Assembly (NCBI GenBank): GCA_026390555.1 | Contig: JAPLFS010000035.1 | Span: forward strand, 61,271 to 125,270 | Source: Pseudomonadota bacterium | GTDB lineage: Bacteria > Bdellovibrionota_C > UBA2361 > OMII01 | Direction: 5' to 3' | DNA: 64,000 bases | In this document: piece after piece, positions 42,429 through 50,386 of the stretch | Layout of the letters: every line of letters begins with the position of its first letter | Numbering within the stretch: position 1 is the first letter of the stretch | Translations under genes and position numbers: made by a program | The notes under the pieces: generated by a model | Told to the model about the DNA's origin: nothing | Databases searched by the model: none | Seen by the model: only the letters and a program-made list of their open reading frames with translations

Positions 42429-44042
42429 CTACGCTCTCGAAGATAATCTCCGTATAAGCGCCAAGCTCTCAGAGAGCTCAGGTGATCGTAATATTAGGCA
42501 CGCTAGGCCATAAGTTATACATCCAGCAGGAATTGCAACAGCGCAGGCGATTAAGGCCGAGCCGCACTGAGCAGTGAGCATTTCAAGGAATATGATCATA
42601 ATAACTGATGCTACCAGCGCGCGCACGGTCGAGAGTAGAAACACTCTCCAAGGAAACCTACCGATTCGTAACGTAAACATACTGAGCACTAGCAGTAGTG
42701 AAGCGCAGGCTGCGATCGAAGATGCTAGCGCAAGTCCACGATGTCCTAGCCCTGTATGCCACGGCAGTACGGTATAGAGCTTCATCTGCAGGAGGGATAA
42801 GGTAGTAACGATAGCACCCCCCTGATTCGCAATTGGCCCCATTAGTAAAAGTGAGGCGACAACGCTTACCATGAGCGAAGCAAGTCCGATTAAGGTCGGA
42901 GTGATTGTATCTTTGCGCGCAATAAAAGCGCGCACTATCATGGAGTAACAACTCGTGGCCCAAAGCCCCAAAGCGAGGGCCTTAAGGGCGTAACTCGTCA
43001 TAAGGCTCGATTCGTGCGAAAAAGCGCCCCTTTCAAAGAGGAGCTCTGTTATAGGAAGAGCGAGTACCCAGATGCCGCTCGCCATCGGAATAATGATAAA
43101 GCTTGTATACCTAAGGGAATCAGCGAGGCTTCGTCGAAAACGATCTGAATCGGCGTTGGCCGAGGCTGTTGAAAGGGCTGGTAGAAGTACGGATGCTAGC
43201 GCCACCGAAAAGATCCCTATCGGAAACTGCGCGATACGATCGGCATAAAAGAGCCACGAGACGCTACCCGATGGCAGTAACGAGGCCAACAACGTAGCGA
43301 TAAAGATAGTGATCTGATAAACCGAGGCACCAATCGTCGCTGGAATCATCAAGCGCACCACCTCGCCCACATCTCGCCGTATGATATTAAATGAGGGACG
43401 TAGCGAAAGACCGGCGCGCAGGCAGCTTGGAATTTGCACTATGATCTGAACGACTCCACCAACCAGCACCGAGTAGGCGAGGATGATAGTGGCCCGTTCA
43501 GGCTCAAAGACCATGGCACACAATGCGCCGATAATTAGCACACCGTTCATCGTAACCTGTGCCCAGGCGGAGGCCCCAAAGATATGCAAAGAATTCAGGG
43601 CCGCATTAATCATCGCAATTACACTAACGCAGGCGATGTAGGGCAGCATTATCTTGGTCAATGTGATGCAGAGCTGATACTTGCCAGGATCTTCAGAGAA
43701 GCCTGGGGCCAGTAGGAGCACAACATCAGGGGCGTAAAGTATGCCAAAGATGCTCAGTAGGATTGTGAGCATAAGGAGGAAGCCAAGCACGCGCCTAAAG
43801 GCACTAAAGGCCTCCTGCTTATCTTTGGCAAGGCTTGAGGAGAATACCGGAACAAAGGCTGAGGTGAGCGCGCCCTCTGCCACAAAGCTGCGCAGTAAAT
43901 TAGGTATGCGAAAGGCCACAAAGAATGCATCGGCATAGAGCGAAGCGCCGAGCAGTCGTGCAATCAGTAGATCGCGCACGAATCCCAGTAGGCGACTGAG
44001 CAGAGTAAGTACTGAAACTATAGCTGTACCGCGAAGAAGCAC
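42429..44042 (-). CDS. murJ: Lipid II flippase MurJ
   Basis: 537 residues with about 14 hydrophobic segments. The N-terminus has [20 protein letters not shown] and [19 protein letters not shown], signature MurJ/MviN features. The charged loop residues RLLGFVRD and LLRSF are kept. It flips lipid II to the periplasm for peptidoglycan synthesis. The start is GTG 44042 with AGGAG five bases ahead. The last 57 codons are duplicated at 41175-41347. It converges on the upp pseudogene, and the intact murJ shows no damage. Confidence 0.93.
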   Translation of the reverse strand: MLLRGTAIVSVLTLLSRLLGFVRDLLIARLLGASLYADAFFVAFRIPNLLRSFVAEGALTSAFVPVFSSSLAKDKQEAFSAFRRVLGFLLMLTILLSIFGILYAPDVVLLLAPGFSEDPGKYQLCITLTKIMLPYIACVSVIAMINAALNSLHIFGASAWAQVTMNGVLIIGALCAMVFEPERATIILAYSVLVGGVVQIIVQIPSCLRAGLSLRPSFNIIRRDVGEVVRLMIPATIGASVYQITIFIATLLASLLPSGSVSWLFYADRIAQFPIGIFSVALASVLLPALSTASANADSDRFRRSLADSLRYTSFIIIPMASGIWVLALPITELLFERGAFSHESSLMTSYALKALALGLWATSCYSMIVRAFIARKDTITPTLIGLASLMVSVVASLLLMGPIANQGGAIVTTLSLLQMKLYTVLPWHTGLGHRGLALASSIAACASLLLVLSMFTLRIGRFPWRVFLLSTVRALVASVIMIIFLEMLTAQCGSALIACAVAIPAGCITYGLACLILRSPELSESLALIRRLSSRA

Positions 44043-44124
44043 CTATTCTCCTAGCAAATAAGGTCTATGAGCATATATGCCACGAAGTGCACCATTCAGC
44101 GAGTGTCATCTAGAGCGAGAGAGC

Positions 44125-45276
44125 TTATCGAATCATAAAGCTGCGCGCGACCCGATATAGGTCTGATGAGAGGTCAACGCCACGCGATTTAATGATACCA
44201 TCTGCGCCGGCCATACCCTCAAGTGGGAGAAATCCGAGCTTGTCGAAGTCTCTGGTTACCATGATTCCGCTGTTGCCCCCCAGGATATGTTGAACGGCGC
44301 CGTATCCGAGAAACTTAGTATACTCGATATCAAATGAGAGCGGATCGCAGCAGCGCAGCTCATATCCGATGTTCTTTGTGATTATATGCACATCCAGATT
44401 GGCTGCCTTGAGCAGATCCCTTAGGTGCGGAAGAATCACATCCCCAAGCTCTACCTGCGAATATCTGATACGCCCCATGTCGTCACGCACCGCTTTCTGT
44501 AGCAGCTCGCTTTGGCCAGGGTTAAGGCAATCCAGGATGCCCTCAGCCAGCACGATAACGCCGTAGTTCTTGCCCATTGAAAGACGTTTCCTGATCGTTG
44601 AGAATACGATCGCAGCGATATCGGCTGGTGTCGGTGAGAATCCTGTAAACTCCTCAGGGATAAGGGTGGAGGTGGCGCCAGAGGCCAGACCGATACTGAG
44701 GGCCAGGAAGCCAGCTTTTCGCCCCATCGTGGTCGCAAGAAACCAACGTCGACAGGTCTTTGCATCTTCACGTAGGGTTTCTACGATCTTAGTTCCAGCG
44801 TGCAGCGCGGTTTCAAAGCCAAAACTTGGATATTTGTTAGGAAGGATAAGATCGTTATCAATCGTCTTTGGTACATGCACGATTGAAAGCTCTGGGACCG
44901 CCTGTGAGAGCTTTAGGCTTAGATAGGCGGAGCCCTCTCCTCCGATTACGATCAACTTATCTATGTTGTTCTGCTTAAGCCCTGATAGGAACTTATCGAG
45001 ATGTTCGCGGTCCTTAAGAGGATTAAAACGTGAGGTGCCTAAGATCGATCCACCTTTGTTGTAGATATTACTGACCATATCCGATGAGAGATTGATCACC
45101 GCATTCGGCTCCCCCATTGTAATGTCGCGGAATCCGTTAACGAGGCCCTTAACGACGTAGCCCCTATTGTTTGCTTCGATTACGCTCGAGCTGATGACGG
45201 AGTTAATGCCCGGCGCGGGGCCACCGCTTACAACTATTCCAAAGCATTTTCGTGTAGAACTACTCTCTGAAGACAT
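44125..45276 (-). CDS. 6-phosphofructokinase family enzyme
   Basis: About 383 residues. Motifs: VVSGGPAPGINSVISS, GGSILGTSRFNP, VIGGEGSAYLSLKL, VPKTIDNDLILPNKYPSFGF and TMGRKAGFLALSIGLASGA. The residue after GGE is Gly (ATP-type at the E. coli 104 position), but PKTIDND has Lys at the 124 position, as in pyrophosphate-dependent enzymes. The phosphoryl donor is therefore uncertain. It phosphorylates fructose 6-phosphate in glycolysis. ATG 45276 is chosen over 45300 because the family homology begins near SRKCFGIVVS. It stands alone. Confidence 0.88.
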   Translation of the reverse strand: MSSESSSTRKCFGIVVSGGPAPGINSVISSSVIEANNRGYVVKGLVNGFRDITMGEPNAVINLSSDMVSNIYNKGGSILGTSRFNPLKDREHLDKFLSGLKQNNIDKLIVIGGEGSAYLSLKLSQAVPELSIVHVPKTIDNDLILPNKYPSFGFETALHAGTKIVETLREDAKTCRRWFLATTMGRKAGFLALSIGLASGATSTLIPEEFTGFSPTPADIAAIVFSTIRKRLSMGKNYGVIVLAEGILDCLNPGQSELLQKAVRDDMGRIRYSQVELGDVILPHLRDLLKAANLDVHIITKNIGYELRCCDPLSFDIEYTKFLGYGAVQHILGGNSGIMVTRDFDKLGFLPLEGMAGADGIIKSRGVDLSSDLYRVARSFMIR

Positions 45277-45458
45277 GTGAAAGCTCTTAAAAAACAGCAA
45301 TGGCTAGGCGTTTGCTATGGTTTGCCATGATGCAGCGATGGCGCAGCGATTGTAACCGGCTGATTTACCGATATAAATCTAAGCAGTCCATGAATATTAG
45401 CACATTTAAATAATAGGTACAAAATAGAGCGGAGTAATCGATAGAACAAATGCTCAAT

Positions 45459-45492
45459 AAAAAAGGGGGGCGTGTTAGGCCCCCCTTTTTTT
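45459..45492. terminator. Rho-independent terminator after the DsbA-like gene
   Basis: A perfect stem AAAAAAGGGGGG (45459-45470) pairs with CCCCCCTTTTTT (45480-45491) around a nine-base loop. It is followed by A/T runs on both sides and so can work in both directions. It lies 28 bases after the stop of the DsbA-like gene at 45520 on the minus strand. Confidence 0.9.
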
Positions 45493-45519
45493 ACGTTCTA
45501 CAGAGCGTAGTGCTGGTAA

Positions 45520-46302
45520 CTACTTAGCAGCACCGTTTAACAAACGATCAATAATGGTCTTAAAGTGCTCTGGAGGGTATGCACCCTTTACTGCAACTCC
45601 GTTAACGAAGAATCCAGGTGTTCCCTGAATTCCGTTCTTTGCTCCGATCTCTGTATCAGCAGCTACGTACTTAGTTGCTGCTTCTGAGTTCATATCGGCC
45701 TCAAACTTTTTCAGATCGAGGTTTAACTGCTTGGCTGTAGCAAGGTAGAACTCTGAACCAAGGCTCTCCTGATTGTTAAAGAGCGCATCGTGGAACTCCC
45801 AAAACTTACCCTGCTGCTGAGCTGCCCAGGTCGCTTTTGCTGCAGGTGTAGCCTCTTTGTGGAATGGAAGTGGATAGTGCTTAAACGCAATCTTAACATC
45901 CTTTGGATAAGCCTTCATTACAGCTTCCATGGTCTCATATCCACGCTTACAGTACGGACATTCGAAATCCGAGAATTCAATGATCGTTACCCTTGCGTTA
46001 GCAGGTCCCTTTACCGGGCTTGTTCCGATATCTACCTTTACAGGGTTCTTGTACTGGTCCTCTAACGCTGCCTGCTCCTGCTCTTGCTGCTTCTTTGCAG
46101 CGTCAAGCTGCTTCTTCTGAAAGTACTTCTCAAGAGCGGTGCCGATCTTCTCAAGGCCAACATCGGATTGAAGGTATTTTTCAATTGAGCTTGAGAAGTC
46201 CTTTTCGGAGATATCTGCATTGGCTGGAAGAGCCGGGGAAACTAGAAGGCAACCCAGTGTGATAGCAAGGGTTGAAAGTCGTGTGCGGAATAGATTTTTC
46301 AT
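45520..46302 (-). CDS. Periplasmic DsbA/Com1-like thioredoxin-fold oxidoreductase
   Basis: About 260 residues. A signal peptide (LSTLAITLGCLLVSPALPANA) precedes a helical segment with a coiled-coil of KKQQEQEQAALEDQY type. The DsbA-like domain has FSDFECPYCKRGYETMEA (active site CPYC), HYPLPFHKEA and the cis-proline loop GTPGFFVNG. It probably oxidises or isomerises disulfides of exported proteins. ATG 46302 places the signal at the N-terminus; ATG 46320 adds six residues. A strong terminator follows. No DsbB is in the window. Confidence 0.9.
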   Translation of the reverse strand: MKNLFRTRLSTLAITLGCLLVSPALPANADISEKDFSSSIEKYLQSDVGLEKIGTALEKYFQKKQLDAAKKQQEQEQAALEDQYKNPVKVDIGTSPVKGPANARVTIIEFSDFECPYCKRGYETMEAVMKAYPKDVKIAFKHYPLPFHKEATPAAKATWAAQQQGKFWEFHDALFNNQESLGSEFYLATAKQLNLDLKKFEADMNSEAATKYVAADTEIGAKNGIQGTPGFFVNGVAVKGAYPPEHFKTIIDRLLNGAAK

Positions 46303-46623
46303 AGCGTCAACTAATCTCATTAAGTTTACGGTTAATTATCGTGGGGAGGTTATCGAATAGTTAGACCCAATCAGTATAGATTTACGGCGCATTGCTATCA
46401 GAACAGTAGGCCCCCGTATGCGTATCTTGGAGATAACAGAAAAGACTACGAAGGACAAATGATAAAGTGAGGGTACTCAGCAAAAGCATGGCGCTTTTGG
46501 GCCGGTTCAGGTATCTAGACCGGCACAGAATAGGTTTCCTGGCAGGCCCAACCACGCTCGTTACAGAGCGGGGAGGTAGGCGAGGAACATCAAAATACTA
46601 TGGGGTAGCTTATGGAGAGAAAC

Positions 46624-47208
46624 ATGCTTTTTTCCTTACTTTCAATCGCAGGGGTCTTTATTGGCCTGGCGTCAGTGGCATCAGCATCAGCAGAGAAGCT
46701 GAGCGCTGAGATCGAGACCAGCAGGGGTAAGATCGAGATTGAACTGACACCGGACAAAACTCCGGTGACCGTCGCAAACTTTGTAAACTTAGCGCAGAAA
46801 GGTTTTTATAACGGCGTTACGTTTCATCGCATTATCCCGAACTTTATGGTTCAGGGGGGTGATCCAACGGCGACCGGTTCAGGTGGACCAGGGTACAAAT
46901 TTGAGGACGAGTTTGACTCCTCCCTCAAGCACGATACTCCCGGGGTCCTCTCGATGGCTAACTCTGGTCCAGGAACCAACGGTAGTCAGTTCTTTATCAC
47001 CCATGTGCCAACTCCGTGGCTTGATGGCAAGCACTCTGTATTCGGCAAGGTGATAAGTGGGCAGAAGGTTGTCGATACCCTTAAGCAGGGCGACAAGATC
47101 GAAAAGATTACGATTAAGGGCGATACAACAACGCTCTTCGCCGAGACAAAGGTGAAGGATAAAGTTGCTGCCTGGAACTCAGTACTAGATAGTAAGAAGG
47201 GTTCGTAA
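46624..47208 (+). CDS. Periplasmic cyclophilin-type peptidyl-prolyl isomerase
   Basis: About 194 residues. The signal peptide [22 protein letters not shown] is followed by a cyclophilin domain with [20 protein letters not shown], the [20 protein letters not shown] active-site stretch, [20 protein letters not shown] and HSVFGKVI. Catalytic Arg (in FHRI), Phe and Gln residues are present. It assists folding of exported proteins. ATG 46624 has GGAGAG just upstream; ATG 46612 is the alternative. Two hairpins follow the stop. Confidence 0.92.
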   Translation: MLFSLLSIAGVFIGLASVASASAEKLSAEIETSRGKIEIELTPDKTPVTVANFVNLAQKGFYNGVTFHRIIPNFMVQGGDPTATGSGGPGYKFEDEFDSSLKHDTPGVLSMANSGPGTNGSQFFITHVPTPWLDGKHSVFGKVISGQKVVDTLKQGDKIEKITIKGDTTTLFAETKVKDKVAAWNSVLDSKKGS

Positions 47209-47227
47209 CGGTACCCTTCTCATTAAC

Positions 47228-47262
47228 GCAGTGGCGCACCGGATTTATCGATGCGCCACTGC
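47228..47262. terminator. Strong hairpin between convergent cyclophilin and htpX genes
   Basis: GCAGTGGCGCA (47228-47238) pairs perfectly with TGCGCCACTGC (47252-47262) across 13 bases. A second, smaller hairpin (AGAAGGGT/ACCCTTCT) lies at 47193-47221 over the stop codon of the cyclophilin gene. T-runs are short, so this may be a weak or factor-assisted bidirectional terminator. Confidence 0.55.
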
Positions 47263-47290
47263 TGTTGCGATACTGCTGCTTTTGCCTTCC

Positions 47291-48151
47291 TTATTGAGCA
47301 GCCTGCAGCGCCTTAATACGATCCTCAAGTGGGGGATGCGTGGCGAAGAATCGACCAACACCACCCGCTATCTTAAGGGTTGCAAGGGCGGGCTCCTTAT
47401 CAAATCTCTGTTTGTTCATGGAGAGCCGTTTCAGGGCGGCGATCATATCGTATTTGCCAGCATACTCTGCACCACCCTTATCGGCACGGAACTCTCTATG
47501 ACGAGAGAAGGCGCAGATAACCAACATACCAAGTATTCCGAGCAGGATCTCAAGCACCATAGTTGTCATAAACTGAACGGAGTGGCGGCTCTCTTCACGC
47601 ACATTCTGAGAGATGGCCCACGCTGCAATGCGCGCAAAGAACATAACGAAGGCGTTTACCACACCCTGGAGCAGGGTCATTGTAACCATATCGCCGTTAG
47701 CGATGTGCGCTATCTCGTGGCCAGCAACCCCCTCGATCTCGTTACGATCCATGGATTGTAGCAGCCCAGTTGAGAAGGCGACGAGTGAGCGCCGCTTAGA
47801 TGGGCCGGTTGCAAATGCGTTGACCTCTGGGCTCTCGTAGATGCCGATCTCTGGTGTAACGGGGAGTCCAGCCTTGCGCGAGAGCTGCTCTATCATGGAG
47901 ACGAGCCATCCGAGCTCAGGGGAGCTCTTCTCGACTACCTGAATCTTCATCATCCACTTGGCACTCACCTTTGAGAGCGCCAGCGATATAAAGGAGCCGG
48001 TCATACCCCATACCAAGCAGAACGCCGCGAGGTCCGGATAACTGATGCCCTGAGCGGTCATATAGTGACCGATACCGAGCACAGAGATGAGGATATTTAA
48101 GGTAAAAACTATCAGGATGTTTGTGAGTAGAAATAGTACTATTCTTTTCAT
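47291..48151 (-). CDS. htpX: Membrane zinc metalloprotease HtpX
   Basis: 286 residues, M48 family. Two N-terminal membrane segments (IVLFLLTNILIVFTLNILIS and the next near 35-55) precede the zinc motif VAGHEIAHIANGDMV (HExxH) near residue 140. Further membrane segments follow, and the third ligand Glu lies in FRADKGGAEYAG. HtpX degrades damaged membrane proteins. The C-terminal FFATHPPLEDRIKALQ is typical. It stands alone, convergent with the cyclophilin gene. Confidence 0.95.
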   Translation of the reverse strand: MKRIVLFLLTNILIVFTLNILISVLGIGHYMTAQGISYPDLAAFCLVWGMTGSFISLALSKVSAKWMMKIQVVEKSSPELGWLVSMIEQLSRKAGLPVTPEIGIYESPEVNAFATGPSKRRSLVAFSTGLLQSMDRNEIEGVAGHEIAHIANGDMVTMTLLQGVVNAFVMFFARIAAWAISQNVREESRHSVQFMTTMVLEILLGILGMLVICAFSRHREFRADKGGAEYAGKYDMIAALKRLSMNKQRFDKEPALATLKIAGGVGRFFATHPPLEDRIKALQAAQ

Positions 48152-48308
48152 AATCAGATGTGCGTTGTGTTTAAACAGGGCTATAGGAAACAGGGTTATA
48201 GGGCATGAGGTCGAGGCCTCCCTGTGCTATTTATAACAGGGGGGTCAAGAACCCACACCCTATCATCTAAGCATCTTTAATATAGTTATCAAACCCAAAG
48301 GAACGATT

Positions 48309-48345
48309 ATGCAGCTTTTACGCGAACTTTCGGAGGCGGCGCGTT
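48309..48345 (+). pseudogene. 5' remnant of the M42 peptidase gene
   Basis: ATG 48309, preceded by AAAGGA, opens a frame MQLLRELSEA that matches the usual M42 N-terminus. It then shifts out of frame against the rest of the gene and stops at 48368. The expected 50-60 residues between this start and the HMDE zinc motif are missing. It marks a deletion with frame change near 48335-48345. Confidence 0.6.
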
Positions 48346-49197
48346 ATGTTCGCCGCACATATGGATGAGATCGGCTTTTATGCCAGCTACGTAGATGATC
48401 TCGGTTTCGTTAGATTGCAGGAGGTTGGGGGCTTCGATACCAGGAACCTCTTTGCGCGGCGCGTTATCGTGCATACCAAGAACGGGCCGTTGCGGGGCGT
48501 TCTAACGGCAACTGGCAAGGCGCTACATATCTTAACCCCTGAGGAGCGCCGCGTTTACAAAGAGATCTCGGATTTTTATGTTGACCTCGGACTGCCCGCC
48601 AAGACGGTAAAGAAACGGGTTGAGATCGGCGATATGGTTACGCTGGACGCGCCCTTTGTTGAATTTGGCGAGTATGCCAGTGGCAAATGCCTCGACAATC
48701 GGGTGCAGGTGTATATCGGTATTAGGGCGTTGCAGGCCCTAAAGAAAAGCCCTAAGCACGATATATATGGTGTGTTTACGGTGCAGGAGGAGGTCGGGCT
48801 ACGCGGGGCGTTTACCAGCACCTACGGAATTGAGCCCCATATCGGTATAGCGCTCGACACAACGGTTGCCTCTGATACACCAGGGGTTCCTGGGGAGCTG
48901 CGAGTTACCTCACTTGGAAAGGGGGTAGGGATTAAGGTGCTCGATGGTTCAGTTATCTGTCACCGTGAGTTGGTCGACAGGTGCGTGGCGCTCTCAAAGA
49001 AAAATAGAATTAAATATCAACTTGAGATTCTGCCCCGTGGAGGCACCGATGCGGGAGCCATTCAACGATCCCGTAGCGGGGTGAAAACGATCACGCTCTC
49101 CGTTCCAACCAGACATCTACACACAGTTATTGAGACTGTTCACAAAGACGATGTGAGTGCAACGGAAGCGCTGCTTAAGCGCCTTCTCGAGGGCTAG
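48346..49197 (+). CDS. M42 family metallopeptidase lacking its N-terminal region
   Basis: 283 residues against about 350 in the family. It starts at MFAAHMDEIGFY, the first zinc-ligand motif, so the preceding 60 or so residues are lost. Other ligands remain: GKCLDNRVQV (Asp), VQEEVGLRGA (Glu pair), ALDTTVASDTPG (Asp) and VPTRHLHTVIE (His). M42 enzymes are cytosolic aminopeptidases that assemble into tetrahedral complexes. A GGAGG nine bases before ATG 48346 may permit initiation of the shortened protein. Likely a pseudogene, or possibly a truncated working form. Confidence 0.75.
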   Translation: MFAAHMDEIGFYASYVDDLGFVRLQEVGGFDTRNLFARRVIVHTKNGPLRGVLTATGKALHILTPEERRVYKEISDFYVDLGLPAKTVKKRVEIGDMVTLDAPFVEFGEYASGKCLDNRVQVYIGIRALQALKKSPKHDIYGVFTVQEEVGLRGAFTSTYGIEPHIGIALDTTVASDTPGVPGELRVTSLGKGVGIKVLDGSVICHRELVDRCVALSKKNRIKYQLEILPRGGTDAGAIQRSRSGVKTITLSVPTRHLHTVIETVHKDDVSATEALLKRLLEG

Positions 49198-49375
49198 CAG
49201 GGAGTATTAAATCTGCCAATAATCAAACACTGGTTGCTTAAGATGGGCTAATTACTTAGGATCCTTAGATTTTTTATGTTGCGGCTAAGCTATCAATCAG
49301 TTAGTGCTAAATATAAGCAAGAGTCATCATAAGTAGTTAGAACCGAGTAGTTAGGCCAAGGAAGGCGAATACGAT

Positions 49376-49792
49376 ATGTTAATTTTGACACGGAAACCGG
49401 GAGAGAGTCTCTATATCGGTGATTCTGTAAAGATCACGATAGTTGAGATTAAGGGTAATCAGATACGAGTTGGAATTGATGCTCCTACTGATCTGAGAAT
49501 TTATCGCGAAGAGATCTACATGCAGATCCTAGAAGAAAATCGCACGGCTGCCGAGGGGGTTATGAGTGGTAATGCCCTTGATCAGTTGACTGGTGGTTGG
49601 AAGGGGAGATCTGGTGCAGAGTCGTATGAGGGAGGATCTCTGAAGTCTACCAAAAGGGTGGTGACTGATAGCAGAGGTAAAGATCAGAGTAAGGATGCCT
49701 TTGTGGAAAGTCACAAAAAACACACAAAGACACCCGGGGACAATACAGAGAACTTTAGAGGTCGTCCTCAGCATGAGGGGGGCAAAGAGTGA
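49376..49792 (+). CDS. csrA: CsrA carbon storage regulator with long C-terminal tail
   Basis: 138 residues, about twice the usual length. The first 60 are canonical CsrA: MLILTRKPGESLYIGDSVKI, VEIKGNQIRVGIDAP and the RNA-binding tail of strand five, IYREEIYMQILEEN. The last 75 residues are polar and low in hydrophobics (rich in G, S, K, D, E), so probably disordered. CsrA binds GGA motifs in mRNA leaders and represses translation, for example of flagellin mRNA, and is antagonised by FliW. AAGGAAGG precedes the ATG. The stop overlaps the fliW start by one base. Confidence 0.92.
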   Translation: MLILTRKPGESLYIGDSVKITIVEIKGNQIRVGIDAPTDLRIYREEIYMQILEENRTAAEGVMSGNALDQLTGGWKGRSGAESYEGGSLKSTKRVVTDSRGKDQSKDAFVESHKKHTKTPGDNTENFRGRPQHEGGKE

Positions 49793-50337
49793 TGAACAGC
49801 GAGGAGTTGGAAAAAAACAAAGAGATGATTATCTTCATGAGCTCGCGCTTTGGAGAGATGCAGGTCCCCGCAGCCAGCATTATCGAGATTCCGTCCGGAG
49901 TGATCGGGTTTCCCGAGGCCACCCGTTACGTCATGCTTGAGCATAAGCACCCCTTTTCATGGTTGCATGCCGTAGATGATCCTAACCTAGCTTTTGTCGT
50001 AGTTGATGGTTTTGAGTTCGGACAGCAGTTCGACGTCAAGCCACCGATCAATGACAAGGACGGTGATTTCCGTGAGGACGACGAGTACGCTATCCTGATA
50101 ATCGTTACGGTCCGCCCGGATCCCCGCATGACAACGGCAAATCTTAAGGCACCGATCTTTGTAAACATGAGAAATCGCTGTGGTGTGCAGGTAATCTTTG
50201 ATGATCCACGCTACTCGACCCGCTTCTCTCTATGGAGCGACGATGCGCAGCCCGCCGAAAGTGCGCCCAGAGAGGAGTCCCCCAGGGAAGAGCCCGCTGC
50301 CCAGGGCGACAGCAAGCACAGCGATGCCGGCGAATAG
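49792..50337 (+). CDS. fliW: Flagellar assembly factor FliW
   Basis: 181 residues. Family segments: FGEMQVPAASIIEIPSGVIG, FPEATRYVMLEHKHPFSWLH, DDPNLAFVVVD, and YAILIIVTVRPDPRMTTANL followed by LKAPIFVNMRNRCGVQVI. FliW binds CsrA and flagellin, releasing flagellin mRNA when flagellin is exported. The C-terminal 30 residues are an acidic, proline-rich extension. It is coupled to csrA by a one-base overlap. The pair lies 30 kb from flgKL, whereas in many deltaproteobacteria it follows flgL directly. Confidence 0.92.
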   Translation: MNSEELEKNKEMIIFMSSRFGEMQVPAASIIEIPSGVIGFPEATRYVMLEHKHPFSWLHAVDDPNLAFVVVDGFEFGQQFDVKPPINDKDGDFREDDEYAILIIVTVRPDPRMTTANLKAPIFVNMRNRCGVQVIFDDPRYSTRFSLWSDDAQPAESAPREESPREEPAAQGDSKHSDAGE

Positions 50338-50386
50338 CAGCAACTCAATCGTGTGCAATCGTCCTTAGTTTATTCTGACTAGTTAC

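Noticed and set aside
42103..42513. Open frame starting in the upp fragment and running into the murJ 3' region
   Set aside because: It is the truncated upp copy read through its 127-base deletion; the last third is out of frame and antisense to murJ.
46467..46709. Open frame overlapping the cyclophilin start in another frame
   Set aside because: It conflicts with the signal peptide of a clear cyclophilin gene and resembles no protein family.
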